Assembly (NCBI RefSeq): GCF_900104615.1
Contig: NZ_LT629939.1
Span: forward strand, 1,909,441 to 1,973,440
DNA: 64,000 nt
Reading direction: 5' to 3'
Source: Merdimmobilis hominis
Lineage (GTDB): Bacteria; Bacillota; Clostridia; Oscillospirales; Ruminococcaceae
Position 1 is the first letter of the stretch; each line of letters starts with the position of its first letter. The notes under the pieces were generated by a model. It was not told where the DNA came from and did not search any database. It was given only the letters and a program-made list of their open reading frames with translations. This document shows, piece after piece, positions 43,309 to 53,621 of the stretch. The translations under genes were made by a program, and so were the position numbers.

Positions 43309-44074
43309 CCGGCTCTTTCTGCTCCCCAAAGGCCCACATACTGCGGTGATCCATGGCCACAAAAACTCCATAGATGAGAAGGCAGGCCAGCATTACCCCG
43401 AGGAACATCACCATCAGGTAGGCCCCGTGGCCAAAGGCGTCAAAAATCCAGACCAAAGGGGTTCCGGGCGGGGCGGAGTAGAGGAACATGTAATTCTCCC
43501 CAAAGGTAAAATCCACCAAAAAGGCCAGGGACGCCGGAACCATCAGCACTGCCGGCACCTGCCAGAACTTTTTCAGGCTGGGCCGGAACCCCTGGAACAG
43601 AACCATGGCAAGGGGCACAAAGAGCAGCAGGCCGTGCAGGGTCAGGCTTTGCAGGGTCTGGAAATGGAAATAGGGGTAGGTGTCTACAATCCCAACTGGG
43701 TAAAGGATGGCCACCACACCGCCTAGGATGCCGGTATAAAAGATAAACTCTTTCAGGCATCCCCAGCCGGTAAAGACCGCCAAGGGGATGAAAAATACCT
43801 GGGTGCCGCACAGGTGCAGCGGCAGCAGCTTAACCCAGTTGGTCTCCCCTAAACCTACCATCCAAAGGATGCGGGCAAATTCCACCACCGGGATGGCCAA
43901 GGCCGCCAATTTGATGATGCGGTCGTTTTTCTCCCGGGACTGGCCCCGCATATGGGATAGGGCAGCATAAATCAAAAGGCCCACTGTGGCCATGCCGATG
44001 AGGTGTTTTATCCCCAAGAAGGGAAAGGCCTCCCCCGGCGGAATGTCCGGCCAAAAGGCAAAAAACTGTTTCAT
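43286..44074 (-). CDS. YwaF/TIGR02206-type integral membrane protein
   Basis: 262 residues with about six to seven membrane helices. The features LLPLHLCGTQVFFIPLAVFTG, LYPVGIVDTYPYFHFQTLQS and HGLLLFVPLAMV fit the TIGR02206/YwaF family, whose role is unknown. Start ATG at 44074, nine bases from GAGAGG; a nearby ATG at 44083 is inside the site, and a longer frame to 44365 lacks a site. The tail-to-tail overlap with the HD gene leaves no terminator between them. Confidence 0.82.
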   Translation of the reverse strand: MKQFFAFWPDIPPGEAFPFLGIKHLIGMATVGLLIYAALSHMRGQSREKNDRIIKLAALAIPVVEFARILWMVGLGETNWVKLLPLHLCGTQVFFIPLAVFTGWGCLKEFIFYTGILGGVVAILYPVGIVDTYPYFHFQTLQSLTLHGLLLFVPLAMVLFQGFRPSLKKFWQVPAVLMVPASLAFLVDFTFGENYMFLYSAPPGTPLVWIFDAFGHGAYLMVMFLGVMLACLLIYGVFVAMDHRSMWAFGEQKEPVTIGSDR

Positions 44075-44223
44075 ACCAATCATCCTCTCACATAGGGTCG
44101 CGGGGGATTGGGCCCAATTGAAAAAATCCCCATGGCTTCCCCCAATCATTGCTAGGGAAGATTGTATCATGCCGCCGTGAATGGATTGTTCCTTTTTTGT
44201 GGAAGAACTGTGAATAAAGGGAA

Positions 44224-44264
44224 AAATGGGTTTCCTCTTTTTGGGGAAACCCATTTTATATTTC
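44224..44264. terminator. AT-flanked hairpin, either strand
   Basis: AAAATGGGTTTCC ... GGGGAAACCCATTTT. It lies in the 322-base gap 44075-44396, which holds no gene. Confidence 0.6.
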
Positions 44265-44344
44265 CGGCGGGATTTGAAAGGGGAAACCGTGGAGCACAAG
44301 GGGAGAAGACGGCTCCTTTGGTGCAGGCAGTCAGAAGATATCCC

Positions 44345-44386
44345 AAAACAAATGCCCCTGGACAAGCCTTGTCCAGGGGCTGGGGT
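44345..44386 (-). terminator. Terminator of the ygiQ-MBL-DUF3006 operon
   Basis: GCCCCTGGACAAG / CTTGTCCAGGGGC stem followed by ATTTGTTTTGGG on the minus strand. Confidence 0.8.
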
Positions 44387-44396
44387 TGCAGCCAGA

Positions 44397-44630
44397 TTAT
44401 TTGGGGTCAGAGAAGGCCCGGTGCATCAGCTCCAGCACCCGCTGGCGGGTGACCCGGGTGCGCTCGGTGTCCACGGTGATCACCCCGTCGGCGAACAAGT
44501 TGAGGCAATCTCCCTCTTTGGCCCCCTCGGGAAGCCGATCCCGGGGGAGGTTCAGGTTGACTAGCCCGGTCTCGCAGTCCTCACAGACGGCGACATCCCC
44601 TTCAAAACGGTCGATGACTGCCTGTTTCAT
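44397..44630 (-). CDS. DUF3006 protein
   Basis: 77 residues: MKQAVIDRFEGDVAVCED, LPRDRLPEGAKEGD and TVDTERTRVTRQRV are typical of DUF3006, small proteins usually encoded next to ComEC-like MBL hydrolases, as here. Start ATG at 44630 behind AAGGAGGGTACTTTTC. It lies 62 bases after the MBL gene with no terminator between. Confidence 0.85.
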   Translation of the reverse strand: MKQAVIDRFEGDVAVCEDCETGLVNLNLPRDRLPEGAKEGDCLNLFADGVITVDTERTRVTRQRVLELMHRAFSDPK

Positions 44631-44691
44631 GAAAAGTACCCTCCTTGTGTGTGGGAAATACGCTCCCTTGGGATGTTTTATCAGGCTCCCC

Positions 44692-45738
44692 TTACGCAGC
44701 CACCGAGTAGCTCTCCCCGGCGTCGGTGGTCAGGTTGATGGTCTCCCCATCGGTGACCATCTGGATGTTGCCAGACAGGTCGGTGCGGTAAAAGGGGCAG
44801 TATTTTTTCAGCCGGGCCACAATCTCCTTGTGGGGGTGGCCGTAGTCGTTGTTTTTGCCCACCGAGATGGTGGCGATTTTGGGGCCCACTGCGTCCAGAT
44901 ACCGCTTGCTGCTGGAGGTGGAACTGCCGTGATGTGGGACACAGTAGACGTCGGCGGACAGGTCTAACTCCATGGAGAGGAGGGTGCTTTCCGACGCGGT
45001 CTCTGCATCGCCGGAGAAGAGGAATTCCGCATCCCCATAGGTCAGGCGGCAAACCACCGAGGTGTTGTTCAGGTCATTGTATTCCCGCCGCGGGCCCAAA
45101 ATGGTCAGCACTGCGCCGCCGCCCAAGCTGTATTGGGTGTCGGGGACGGCAGTGGTGACGGTCATCCCTTTGTCCAAGACAGCCTCCAGCAGGTCGGTGT
45201 AGGTTTTGGTGGTGGGGACAATCTTCTCCGGGATGGGGGAGAGGATGACCTGCTTCACCGGCATGGCTTTTATCACCGTATCCAGCCCGCCGATGTGGTC
45301 GGAGTGGGCATGGGTGCCAATGGCCATATCCAGGGATTGTACCCCCTGGGATTTTAAGTAGGCGAGGACTTCGTCCCCTTTGTCGTTCTCCCCGGCGTCG
45401 ATGAGCACGTTTTTGGAAGGCCCTTTGATGAGGATGGACTCCCCCTGGCCCACGTCGATGATATGGACTTCCAACGTTTCCCCCAAAAGCTCCGGCAGGG
45501 GCGTATCAGAGGAGGGGGAGGATTCCCCGCCCTGGGGCAGCTGGGAAGATGAGGAGGAGAGGTTCTCCATCCCATAGCTGCCCGCTGCCTCCAGAACCTC
45601 CTCCCAGGTGGGCACCATAGGGAGGTTCAAAGAAAATTCGCTGTTTACTGTGACCAGCAGGGCGGCGGCCGCCGCCAGGGAGGCCGCCCAAATTTTTCGC
45701 ATGGTCCGCTTTTTGAAAAATCGGTTCCGTCTTGCCAT
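44692..45738 (-). CDS. Exported ComEC/Rec2-like MBL-fold hydrolase
   Basis: 348 residues. N-terminal basic stretch and one helix (MRKIWAASLAAAAALLVTVNS) act as signal or anchor, followed by a Ser/Pro linker (about 55-80). The metallo-beta-lactamase fold then shows DVGQGESILIKG, THAHSDHIGGLD (HxHxDH), FSGDAE and VPHHGSSTS, as in the C-terminal domain of ComEC that degrades the non-imported DNA strand. It lacks ComEC's channel, so it may act as a free or membrane-tethered nuclease or phosphodiesterase. Starts 3 bases after ygiQ; site AAAGGATCGATAACAG. Confidence 0.87.
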   Translation of the reverse strand: MARRNRFFKKRTMRKIWAASLAAAAALLVTVNSEFSLNLPMVPTWEEVLEAAGSYGMENLSSSSSQLPQGGESSPSSDTPLPELLGETLEVHIIDVGQGESILIKGPSKNVLIDAGENDKGDEVLAYLKSQGVQSLDMAIGTHAHSDHIGGLDTVIKAMPVKQVILSPIPEKIVPTTKTYTDLLEAVLDKGMTVTTAVPDTQYSLGGGAVLTILGPRREYNDLNNTSVVCRLTYGDAEFLFSGDAETASESTLLSMELDLSADVYCVPHHGSSTSSSKRYLDAVGPKIATISVGKNNDYGHPHKEIVARLKKYCPFYRTDLSGNIQMVTDGETINLTTDAGESYSVAA

Positions 45739-45741
45739 CTG

Positions 45742-47670
45742 TTATCGATCCTTTACCCGTTTGGATGTGTGCTTTCCCGCAGGTTTTTTCCCGGCCCGCT
45801 TCCCACCTGCTTTGGAAGGGGAAACAGCCCTTGTGCGGGGGGCGGTTTCGCTTTTCGCCCGCCGGTAGGCGATGTACTCTCGGTCCGGGGGGACCAGGCA
45901 GTCCTTGCCGGTGCCGATGAGATCTTCCCGCCCGATTTTGATCAGGGCTTCGATGATGATCCGCCGGTTTTCCGGTTTGTAGTATTGAAGCAGCGCCCGC
46001 TGGAACCGCTTTTCCTCCATGGTGCGGGGGACGTAGACTGGCTCCATGGTCAGCGGGTTGATGCCGGTGAAGAACATACAGGTGGAGACGGTGCCCGGAG
46101 TGGGGTAGAAGTCCTGCACCTGCTCGGGGCGCATGTTGTTTTTCTTGAGGAAGAGGGCCAGTTCCAGGGCGTCCTTGACGGTGCTGCCGGGGTGGGAGCT
46201 CATCAAATAGGGTACCAAGTACTGCTCTTTGCCCACCTCTTGGGTGATCTTATAGAATTTCTTTACAAACCGCTCGTACACCTGGATAGGGGGCTTGCCC
46301 ATCATCTCCAGCACGTTGTTGCTGCAATGCTCCGGCGCAACCTTCAGCTGGCCGCTGATGTGGTGCTCGATCAGCTCCCGCATAAAGTCGTCATTTTTGT
46401 CCTTCATGATGTAGTCAAACCGCAGCCCGGAGCGGACAAACACCTTTTTTACCCCCTTGATCTTCCGCAGCTTTTGCAGAAGGTCGATGTATTCGGTGTG
46501 GTCCACAATCAGGTTGGGGCAGGGGTTGGTGCCCAGGCATTTGCGGTTTTTGCACAGGCCGTACTTCAGCTGTTTGTCGCAGGAGGGCCGCCGGAAATTG
46601 GCGGTGGGGCCGCCCACGTCATGGATATACCCCTTGAATCGGGGGTTGGAGAGGAAGCTTTTCGCCTCTTTGAGGATGGACTCCTCACTGCGGCAGGTCA
46701 CCTGCCGCCCCTGGTGGAAGGCGATGGAGCAGAAATTGCAGTGCCCAAAGCAGCCCCGGTTGTGCATGATGGAGAACTCCACCTCTTCAATGGCTTTGAC
46801 CCCTCCCTGGGCTTCATAAATAGGGTGGTACATCCGCTGGAAGGGGAGGTCGAACACCTGGTCCAGTTCTTCCTGATTCAACGGTTCCATAGGGGGATTT
46901 TGGACCAGGTACCGCTCGTCCTGCTTCTGGACGACAGTCTTGCCGTAGACATGGTCATGCTCGTCCAGCTGCTGGCGGCAGGCCCGGGCATGGGCCTCCT
47001 TGTCCACGCTGACCCGGTGGAAGGAAGCGCAGGTCACCGCGTCCTGGGGCAGCTCAAACTGCTGGCAGAGGTAACAGGTCCCCCGGATATCCCGAATGGC
47101 TTTGGGGTCCTCCCCCAGGGCCAGGCGGCGGGCGATCTCCGCAGTCTGTTTTTCCCCCATGCCGTAGATGAGCAGGTCGGCCTTGGAGTCGATAAGGATG
47201 GAAGGCCGCACTGCATCATCCCAGTAATCGTAATGGGCAAACCGGCGCAAAGATGCCTCCAATCCCCCGATGACGATGGGGATATCCGGGTAGATCTCCC
47301 GGATTTTGTTGCAGTAGGTGATAAGGGAGCGGTCGGGCCGCCGCCCTGCCACGTTGCCAGGGGAATAGGAGTCGTCGTGGCGTTTGCGCTTGGCGGCGGT
47401 GTAGTTGTTGACCATGGAATCGATGTTGCCGCCGTTGACAAAAAAGCCCAGCCGGGGCCGGCCAAATTTGGTGAAATCCCGGTCGGACTTCCAATCGGGC
47501 TGGGCGAGCACCGCCACTTTATATCCGAGGGCTTCCAGCTCCCGGGAGACGATGGCCATCCCGAAGCTGGGGTGGTCCACATAGGCGTCCCCGGTGACGC
47601 AGACAATGTCCACCTGCTCCCAGCCCAGGGCGCGGGTCTCCTCCGGGGAGATGGGTAAAAATCCAGCCAT
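45742..47670 (-). CDS. YgiQ/UPF0313 radical SAM protein
   Basis: 642 residues. N-terminal B12-binding-like part (CVTGDAYVDHPSFGMAIVSR), then the radical SAM core with the cluster motif CFGHCNFCS in NRGCFGHCNFCSIAFHQGR (CxxxCxxC), and a C-terminal Lys/Arg-rich tail. YgiQ proteins are conserved but their reaction is unknown. Start ATG at 47670 behind AAAGGAGAACAAC; a TTG seven codons earlier overlaps that site. Heads the operon with the MBL protein and DUF3006. Confidence 0.93.
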   Translation of the reverse strand: MAGFLPISPEETRALGWEQVDIVCVTGDAYVDHPSFGMAIVSRELEALGYKVAVLAQPDWKSDRDFTKFGRPRLGFFVNGGNIDSMVNNYTAAKRKRHDDSYSPGNVAGRRPDRSLITYCNKIREIYPDIPIVIGGLEASLRRFAHYDYWDDAVRPSILIDSKADLLIYGMGEKQTAEIARRLALGEDPKAIRDIRGTCYLCQQFELPQDAVTCASFHRVSVDKEAHARACRQQLDEHDHVYGKTVVQKQDERYLVQNPPMEPLNQEELDQVFDLPFQRMYHPIYEAQGGVKAIEEVEFSIMHNRGCFGHCNFCSIAFHQGRQVTCRSEESILKEAKSFLSNPRFKGYIHDVGGPTANFRRPSCDKQLKYGLCKNRKCLGTNPCPNLIVDHTEYIDLLQKLRKIKGVKKVFVRSGLRFDYIMKDKNDDFMRELIEHHISGQLKVAPEHCSNNVLEMMGKPPIQVYERFVKKFYKITQEVGKEQYLVPYLMSSHPGSTVKDALELALFLKKNNMRPEQVQDFYPTPGTVSTCMFFTGINPLTMEPVYVPRTMEEKRFQRALLQYYKPENRRIIIEALIKIGREDLIGTGKDCLVPPDREYIAYRRAKSETAPRTRAVSPSKAGGKRAGKKPAGKHTSKRVKDR

Positions 47671-47795
47671 GTTGTTCTCCTTTATTTTCAAACAAATGTT
47701 CCAATTTTCGTTCTTTACCCTTAATTATAACAAACCCCAAGGGAAAAAAGCAACAGGGAAAACCTTCTCCCTTTTTTCTTAATACAAGATAGAAA

Positions 47796-47830
47796 TAACC
47801 TCCTTTCGCCGAAATAACGAAAGGAGGTAG
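47796..47830 (-). terminator. Hairpin after the TraX gene
   Basis: ACCTCCTTTCG-N9-CGAAAGGAGGT, a perfect 11-bp stem followed by TATTTCTATCTT on the minus strand. The tail is only moderately T-rich. The stem contains a Shine-Dalgarno-like AAGGAGG, probably by chance. Confidence 0.6.
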
Positions 47831-47854
47831 CTCTGTAAAACCAAAGCGGTCAGA

Positions 47855-48601
47855 TTATATCGCCCATTGCCAAATCCAATATAACAGCAATAAATGAGCA
47901 GGGTAAAAAGCATAGCAAACGTATTGGAACCATTTGGAATGATATCCCTGCCTGCCGTGGTAAAGCCAAATTGGAATCAGGGACAATAGAGCAAAGCCCT
48001 GCTGCACAATTTGGAATTCATACCCGGCAAGGGTTACAGGATAAAAGTAACCGCCGATAACCCAGATGTTTAATACAGCCAAGCACATAAACTGTCCAAG
48101 GAAGCACCACCATTTTCTTTCGTGGAAGATATAAAATGTCAAAACGGTCAGTACACCGGCACCGTAGTAGTCAACCATGGTAATTGTTCCAAGAAGATAG
48201 CCAGCAAGTGCTGTTATCACAATGACCGGCCAGGTTACCCACCATTTTTTCCCTTCTTTTATTTTTCCCAGGAAGGTTATGCACAGCAGCGCAATCAGAA
48301 AAGTCCAAAGGACATTCTGATGGAATGGATAGATTAGCGAGCTTCCATAGATTAGGTTAAAAGGGATTTCGGAGACAATGGCAAAGATAAATATCCGGCT
48401 TATATACCTGCGGACATTGGATGTGTGGAAAAAACCTTCCACGATCATAAATGCAAAAATAGGGAAGGCTATTCTTCCAATACAGGTCAGCCACTCCTGG
48501 GCGGGAAACAACGTGGCCCAGAGATGGTCTCCCAGCATAAGCGCCATTGCCAGAATATGCAGAGAAAATGAACTGATTCCCTTTGCTTTTGTTTGCACCA
48601 T
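47855..48601 (-). CDS. TraX-family membrane protein
   Basis: 248 residues with about eight membrane helices. TraX marks are LHILAMALMLGDHLW, IGRIAFPIFAFMIVEGF, RYISRIFIFAIVSEIPFN and a hydrophobic end WFQYVCYAFYPAHLLLLY. TraX acetylates pilin in F plasmids, but chromosomal Firmicutes members are of unknown role. Start ATG at 48601 behind AAAGGAGAAATAC. The gene is visibly more AT-rich and uses more A/T-ending codons than its neighbours, which suggests transfer or relaxed selection. Confidence 0.88.
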   Translation of the reverse strand: MVQTKAKGISSFSLHILAMALMLGDHLWATLFPAQEWLTCIGRIAFPIFAFMIVEGFFHTSNVRRYISRIFIFAIVSEIPFNLIYGSSLIYPFHQNVLWTFLIALLCITFLGKIKEGKKWWVTWPVIVITALAGYLLGTITMVDYYGAGVLTVLTFYIFHERKWWCFLGQFMCLAVLNIWVIGGYFYPVTLAGYEFQIVQQGFALLSLIPIWLYHGRQGYHSKWFQYVCYAFYPAHLLLLYWIWQWAI

Positions 48602-48719
48602 GGTATTTCTCCTTTTTACCAATTTTAAGTGGAAATTTGCAAAACAGACCGATCTATTTGCCTGCAGGAGGGCTTCTAATTTATTTACTCTACCATATTT
48701 CTCTATTTTATTCAATTGG

Positions 48720-48755
48720 ATATAAAAAGCGGCATCCCCACTGGGATGCCGCAAA
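48720..48755 (-). terminator. Terminator of ftsK
   Basis: GCGGCATCCC-AGTG-GGGATGCCGC followed by TTTTTATATCC on the minus strand. Confidence 0.92.
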
Positions 48756-48761
48756 AGGGAG

Positions 48762-51413
48762 CTACTGCTGATTGTTGAGTTTCATTTCGATCCAGCGGTC
48801 TTTGCTGATCAGCACTTGCCGGGGCTTGCTGCCCTCAAAGGGGCCCACAATGCCCCGGACCTCCATGTCGTCGATGAGCCGGGCGGCCCGGGCATAGCCC
48901 AACTTCAAGCGGCGCTGTAAGAGGGAGGTGGAGGCCTGTCCCGCCTCGATGACACACTCCACTGCCAAGGGAAGCATCTCGTCCTCGTCGTTGAAGCCGC
49001 CGCCGTCCCCGGAGTTTTTGCCCTTGGGCTCGGCTACCGCCTGTTTGTCGATCTCCTCGATGATGCCTTGGTCATACTCATGCTTCTCTCCCTCTTTGAG
49101 GAAGGAGGTCACCCGCTCAATCTCCTTGTCGCTGACAAAGCAGCCCTGGACGCGGATGGGCTTGGCTGCCCCCACCGGGGAGAAGAGCATGTCACCCCGG
49201 CCCAGCAGCTTTTCGGCACCCCCCATATCCAAAATGGTGCGGGAGTCCACCTGGCTGGAGACGGCAAAGGCGATCCGGGAGGGGATGTTGGCCTTGATGA
49301 CGCCGGTGATAACATCCACCGAGGGCCGCTGGGTGGCGATGATCAAATGCATTCCTGCAGCCCGGGCCATCTGGGCCAGGCGGCAGATAGAATCCTCCAC
49401 TTCATTGGGGGCCGCCATCATCAGGTCGGCCAGCTCGTCGATGATGATGACGATTTGGGGCATGGGGTGCAGGTCTTCCCGCTCCTCACAAAGGGAATTG
49501 TAGCCGGAGAGATCCCGCACGCCGGTTTCGGCAAAGGTTTTGTACCGGTTGAGCATCTCGGTAACCGCCCAAGCTAGGGCGCCAGCCGCTTTACGGGGAT
49601 CGGTGACCACTGGCACCAGCAGATGGGGAATGCCGTTGTACACCCCCAGTTCCACTACTTTAGGGTCCACCATGAGGAACTTGACCTCATCCGGGCTGGA
49701 CTTAAAGAGCAAGCTCATGATGATGGAGTTGATGCAGACCGATTTGCCCGAACCGGTGGATCCGGCGATGAGCAGATGGGGCATCTTGGCAATGTCTGCC
49801 AGGGCGATGTTGCCGGTGATGTCCTTGCCCAAAGCCACGCTGACCCGGCTCTTGGCCTCCATAAACTCTGAGGAATCGATGATCTCCCGCAGGGAGACGG
49901 TGGTGACCACCTTGTTGGGCACCTCGATGCCCACAGCGGGCTTGTTGGGGATGGGGGCCTCGATCCGGACACCGGCCGCTGCCAGGTTGAGGGCGATGTC
50001 GTCGGCCAGGCCGGTGATCTTGCTGATCTTCACCCCGGCGGAGGGCTGGAGCTCATACCGGGTGACTGCCGGGCCCCGGCAGATGTCGATGATCCGGGTC
50101 TGGACCCCAAAGCTCTGCAGGGTATCCACCAAGCGCTGGGCGTTGGCCTTTAGTTCCTCGGTGACGTCGTCATTCTTAGCAGGTGGGGCTTCGTTGAGCA
50201 GGGTGATCGGCGGGAAGGAGTAAACGGGGACCTGAGGGTCTTTGATGAGGATTTCCTGGTCCTCCAAGGGCAGATCCCCCGAGGCGGCATCGCCGGGCTC
50301 CTGTTCCGGCTCGGTCTCCGGGCTGGACAGCTCATCGGGGGAGTCCACCCAGGGCAGGTCCTGGGCCAGGACGGTGCCTCCTTCCGCCGGTTCGGCAGCG
50401 GGCCCAGCTTCCTCCTTTGGGGGGATAGCGTCTTTGTCCACCGTGATCAGCTTGCTGATGATGTCATCCAGGTAAGCGCTGTTCTCCGACTCTGCGGATT
50501 GCTCCTTAGATTCTTCCTTGGGGAGCTTGTCCTGGGTCTCAGGCTCGGGGTCACAGCGGAACTGGGGCTTGAGCAGCTTGGCGTCCAGCTTGTGGGAAGC
50601 CGGTTCCTCCGCCGCAACCGGCCCCTCTGCCAAAGGGGGGAGTGGGGCGATGGAATCCAGCAGCTTTTCCTTGGCTTTGCTCACGCCAGAGCGATCCATG
50701 CTCCCCTTGGGGGATTTGACCGGATGGGCGGGCAAGGGTTCGTCGTCTAACGGGACGTCGATGTTGAATTTGGGGCGGCGGCGCTCATCGCTGACCCGCT
50801 CCACATAGGCTTCTTCCAGCTTTTTGACCGGCTGGGCTGCCGATTGGTAAAGGTCGATGAGGGTGCCGCCGGTGATGACCATGACAAACACAAAGATCAA
50901 AAGGCAGATGGTGATGGAGGCCCCCAGCTTGCCGAACAGGTGCAGAAGAGGGACGCCGACAAGCCCTGCGGCCAGCCCGCCGCCGTGCATGGCCTCTCCG
51001 CTGTAGTAGAGCTGTTTGGCGGTGGCGATAAACCCTTCGGTCTCCGGGATGCCCAGGGTGAAGATCTGCACCGCCCCGCACAGCAGGGCGACCAGCACAA
51101 AGGTCTGCCAAAGTTTGTGGCCGATGTCGCCGCTGGGCTTTTCCAGGGCAGTCATCACCGCTATGTAGATTAGGATGGGGCAGATGAGGAATCCCCCCCA
51201 GCCAAACAGCCCAAACAACAGGTTGTGCAGGGTGTTCCAGAAGCTGTCCCCTTTTACAAGTGCCAGTGCGCCGAAGAGAATGCCCAAGGCGAAGAGCACC
51301 ACCGCCCACATCTGCCGCCGGGCGCGGTTCTGTGCCTCCAGCTGTTTGGCGGTGGGCTTTTTTGCACCGGTTGATTTTTTACGGGAGGATGATTTTCCCT
51401 TTGTCGTAGCCAT
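48762..51413 (-). CDS. ftsK: FtsK/SpoIIIE DNA translocase
   Basis: 883 residues; pumps chromosomal DNA through the septum at division and, in sporulators, into the forespore. Four N-terminal membrane helices (about 30-190), then a long acidic Pro/Glu linker (about 230-420) and the alpha domain ([19 protein letters not shown]). The RecA-like motor has Walker [10 protein letters not shown] and Walker [16 protein letters not shown]-terminal winged-helix gamma domain ([18 protein letters not shown]) reads polar DNA motifs. Start ATG at 51413 behind AGGAGGTTACAAAAGA. Confidence 0.96.
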   Translation of the reverse strand: MATTKGKSSSRKKSTGAKKPTAKQLEAQNRARRQMWAVVLFALGILFGALALVKGDSFWNTLHNLLFGLFGWGGFLICPILIYIAVMTALEKPSGDIGHKLWQTFVLVALLCGAVQIFTLGIPETEGFIATAKQLYYSGEAMHGGGLAAGLVGVPLLHLFGKLGASITICLLIFVFVMVITGGTLIDLYQSAAQPVKKLEEAYVERVSDERRRPKFNIDVPLDDEPLPAHPVKSPKGSMDRSGVSKAKEKLLDSIAPLPPLAEGPVAAEEPASHKLDAKLLKPQFRCDPEPETQDKLPKEESKEQSAESENSAYLDDIISKLITVDKDAIPPKEEAGPAAEPAEGGTVLAQDLPWVDSPDELSSPETEPEQEPGDAASGDLPLEDQEILIKDPQVPVYSFPPITLLNEAPPAKNDDVTEELKANAQRLVDTLQSFGVQTRIIDICRGPAVTRYELQPSAGVKISKITGLADDIALNLAAAGVRIEAPIPNKPAVGIEVPNKVVTTVSLREIIDSSEFMEAKSRVSVALGKDITGNIALADIAKMPHLLIAGSTGSGKSVCINSIIMSLLFKSSPDEVKFLMVDPKVVELGVYNGIPHLLVPVVTDPRKAAGALAWAVTEMLNRYKTFAETGVRDLSGYNSLCEEREDLHPMPQIVIIIDELADLMMAAPNEVEDSICRLAQMARAAGMHLIIATQRPSVDVITGVIKANIPSRIAFAVSSQVDSRTILDMGGAEKLLGRGDMLFSPVGAAKPIRVQGCFVSDKEIERVTSFLKEGEKHEYDQGIIEEIDKQAVAEPKGKNSGDGGGFNDEDEMLPLAVECVIEAGQASTSLLQRRLKLGYARAARLIDDMEVRGIVGPFEGSKPRQVLISKDRWIEMKLNNQQ

Positions 51414-51453
51414 TCTTTTGTAACCTCCTGTTGCCGTGGGGTGGAAAAACGGG

Positions 51454-52335
51454 TTATTGGAGCCAGGTGAGGACTATCTTTTGCAGGGCGTGGTCGGTGA
51501 ACATTTCATAAATACCCGCGGCGGTCACCAAGGTTCCAAGCGCCAGGGTGTAGTAAGCAAAGATTTTAAACTTATCGCTTTTCACCAGCCAATTGACCAT
51601 CTTGATGGCGATGAGGCCAAACACTGCCGCAGAGAGCATGCCCACTGCCATCACAGAAAAGGGCAGGGAGACGCCGGCCTCCGCCGCGTCTTTGATCTCC
51701 AAAATGGCGCCGCCCAAAACGGCGGGCATGCCCATGATGAAGGAGAAGGTCACCGCGTATTGGCGGTCTAAGCCCATCATCAGCCCGGTGGCGATGGTGG
51801 AGCCAGAGCGGGAGATGCCGGGCAAGGGGGCAATAGCCTGGGCCGCTCCGATGGCCAAGGCGTCGCCATAGGTCATGGTTTTCGGGGTTTTGCGGCCCTT
51901 GGGGAACCGGTCCGCTAAGGTGAGCAAAACGCCGGTGATCAGGAAACAGATGCCCTCGGCCAGGATGCTGTTGTCGCTGGAAAAACCCTGGAGCCAATCT
52001 TTAAAAACAAAAGTGACAGCCAGGGGCAGGAGGGAGATGATCAAGAGGACGATCATCCGCCGGTAAGGGGTGAGGTGGGAGAGTTGGAACTTCCCTTTAA
52101 AGATATCGCCCACCATGCAGAAAAACTCGTAGATCAGCCGCAAGATGGTCTTGTGAAAAGCCAAAAACACGGCAATCAAGGTGCCCAGGTGCAGGAGGAT
52201 GGAGAAGAGGGCCCCCGTTTCCCCGCCCTGGCCGGTGAAATACTGGATCAAAGAGAGGTGGCCGGAACTGGAGACTGGCAAAAACTCGGTCAAACCCTGG
52301 ATAATGCCTTGAAAAAGCGCGTTCAAGATGTTCAT
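51454..52335 (-). CDS. uppP: Undecaprenyl-diphosphatase UppP (BacA)
   Basis: 293 residues, about eight membrane helices; recycles undecaprenyl pyrophosphate to the monophosphate carrier for wall synthesis and gives bacitracin tolerance. Catalytic motifs are [14 protein letters not shown] (about 14-27) and [14 protein letters not shown]. Start ATG at 52335 behind GGAGGTTCCTC. It lies between ylzJ and ftsK on the same strand. Confidence 0.96.
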   Translation of the reverse strand: MNILNALFQGIIQGLTEFLPVSSSGHLSLIQYFTGQGGETGALFSILLHLGTLIAVFLAFHKTILRLIYEFFCMVGDIFKGKFQLSHLTPYRRMIVLLIISLLPLAVTFVFKDWLQGFSSDNSILAEGICFLITGVLLTLADRFPKGRKTPKTMTYGDALAIGAAQAIAPLPGISRSGSTIATGLMMGLDRQYAVTFSFIMGMPAVLGGAILEIKDAAEAGVSLPFSVMAVGMLSAAVFGLIAIKMVNWLVKSDKFKIFAYYTLALGTLVTAAGIYEMFTDHALQKIVLTWLQ

Positions 52336-52361
52336 GAGGAACCTCCGTATGTATCCCGCCC

Positions 52362-52589
52362 CTAACAGGACGGGTTGTTGTCAGACTGGGGCAAGGTGTA
52401 AGTGCTTCCGGGGGCAAACTCCGGTTTGAGGTAGACGGCGGGGTCGGTAGAGATCACCCGAGAGATGATCAGATCCCGCCCTTGGCGGACCCCTTCCAGG
52501 TAGCCGCCGTCAAACCCCGCCACCTCCATGGTGGGGGCGGCCGGCTGCTCCATTAAATACCAGGTGGGGGTCACCGAATGGATGATCAT
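52362..52589 (-). CDS. YlzJ-like protein
   Basis: 75 residues: [35 protein letters not shown] and [16 protein letters not shown] match YlzJ, a short protein of unknown role usually placed between tepA and spoIIIE. The start overlaps the tepA stop by four bases (ATGA), so the two are translationally coupled. Confidence 0.82.
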   Translation of the reverse strand: MIIHSVTPTWYLMEQPAAPTMEVAGFDGGYLEGVRQGRDLIISRVISTDPAVYLKPEFAPGSTYTLPQSDNNPSC

Positions 52590-53350
52590 TGGGCATCCTC
52601 CTTCGGGGTGGACTCAATCAGCTCATAAAGGCAGGCGATGGCGTCCCCAAGGCCCCCCAGGTGGTCAATCAGCCCCTCCTGGACCGCGGCGTCGCCGTCG
52701 AGAACGGTGCCCACATCCATCATCAGTTCGCCGGTGGTCATCATCAGTTCCCGGAACCGCTGGGAGCTGATACCGGAATTTTCGGTGACAAACCGGACAA
52801 TCCGCTCCTGCATCTTGTCAAAATAGGAGAGGGTCTGAGGGACGCCTAAAACCAGGCCGTTCATCCGCACCGGGTGAATGGTCATGGTGGCGGAGGGGAC
52901 AATAAAGGACTGCTTAGCGCTGCAGGCCAGCGGCACGCCGATGGAGTGTCCGCCGCCCAGCACCAGGGAGACGGTGGGTTTGTTCATCCCGCTGATCAGC
53001 TCGGCGATGGCCAGGCCGGCTTCCACGTCGCCGCCAACGGTGTTGAGAATGATGATCAGCCCTTCAATGGTGGGATCCTGCTGGATGGCCACCAACTGGG
53101 GGATAACGTGTTCGTATTTGGTTGTTTTGTTTTGGGGCGGCAGGATGTAGTGCCCCTCAATCTGCCCGACGATGGTCAGGCAGTGGATGACGTGTTTCCC
53201 TTTAGCAGGGGTGACCGAACCGGTTTTGATGATCTCTTCGGTCTGGTCGGACCGCTCCTCATCCAGGGAACGCTCCTCTTCCTCCTCCGACATGGTGGGG
53301 GAGGGAGAGGACCCGCGGCGGTAGGGGGATTCCCCATGGCTGTGACCCAT
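52586..53350 (-). CDS. tepA: ClpP-class serine peptidase, TepA-like
   Basis: 254 residues. A His/Ser/Glu-rich N-terminal extension (1-45) precedes a ClpP/SppA-like crotonase fold with [31 protein letters not shown], the nucleophile region [16 protein letters not shown] and IHPVRMNG. TepA is linked to protein translocation and germination-related functions in Bacillus. GGHS stands where ClpP has G-x-S-x-S/A, so catalysis should not be assumed. The start ATG at 53350 has GGAG nine bases before it; the upstream ATG at 53389 has none. Confidence 0.85.
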   Translation of the reverse strand: MGHSHGESPYRRGSSPSPTMSEEEEERSLDEERSDQTEEIIKTGSVTPAKGKHVIHCLTIVGQIEGHYILPPQNKTTKYEHVIPQLVAIQQDPTIEGLIIILNTVGGDVEAGLAIAELISGMNKPTVSLVLGGGHSIGVPLACSAKQSFIVPSATMTIHPVRMNGLVLGVPQTLSYFDKMQERIVRFVTENSGISSQRFRELMMTTGELMMDVGTVLDGDAAVQEGLIDHLGGLGDAIACLYELIESTPKEDAQ

Positions 53351-53587
53351 ATCCAAACACTCCGTTTCTTTTACAAAAATCCCTGCCATGGCGGCCGGGT
53401 GTTTCGATAGGTAGTCTTTCCGCAGCGTGTTTTATTATACGCTTTGCGCCGGGGGGAATATGTGCTTTCTTGGCGTTTCTTCCACCGTGAAAAGCACAAC
53501 ATCTCAACTTTAAATTATACCATGTTGCCCCCAGAAGTCAAACGAAGGCCCCTTTACGATTTTCTTATTTTTACAGGGGAAAACGAG

Positions 53588-53618
53588 GTCAAAAAAACAG
53601 GCGGCCGAAGCCGCCTGC
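53588..53618 (-). terminator. Terminator of the dCMP deaminase gene
   Basis: CAGGCGGC-TTCG-GCCGCCTG followed by TTTTTTTGACC on the minus strand. Confidence 0.92.
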
Positions 53619-53621
53619 CGT

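Noticed and set aside
47798..47828. Stem with AAGGAGG read as a ribosome site for a small gene
   Set aside because: No start codon at suitable distance with an open frame; it is one arm of a perfect hairpin after the TraX stop.
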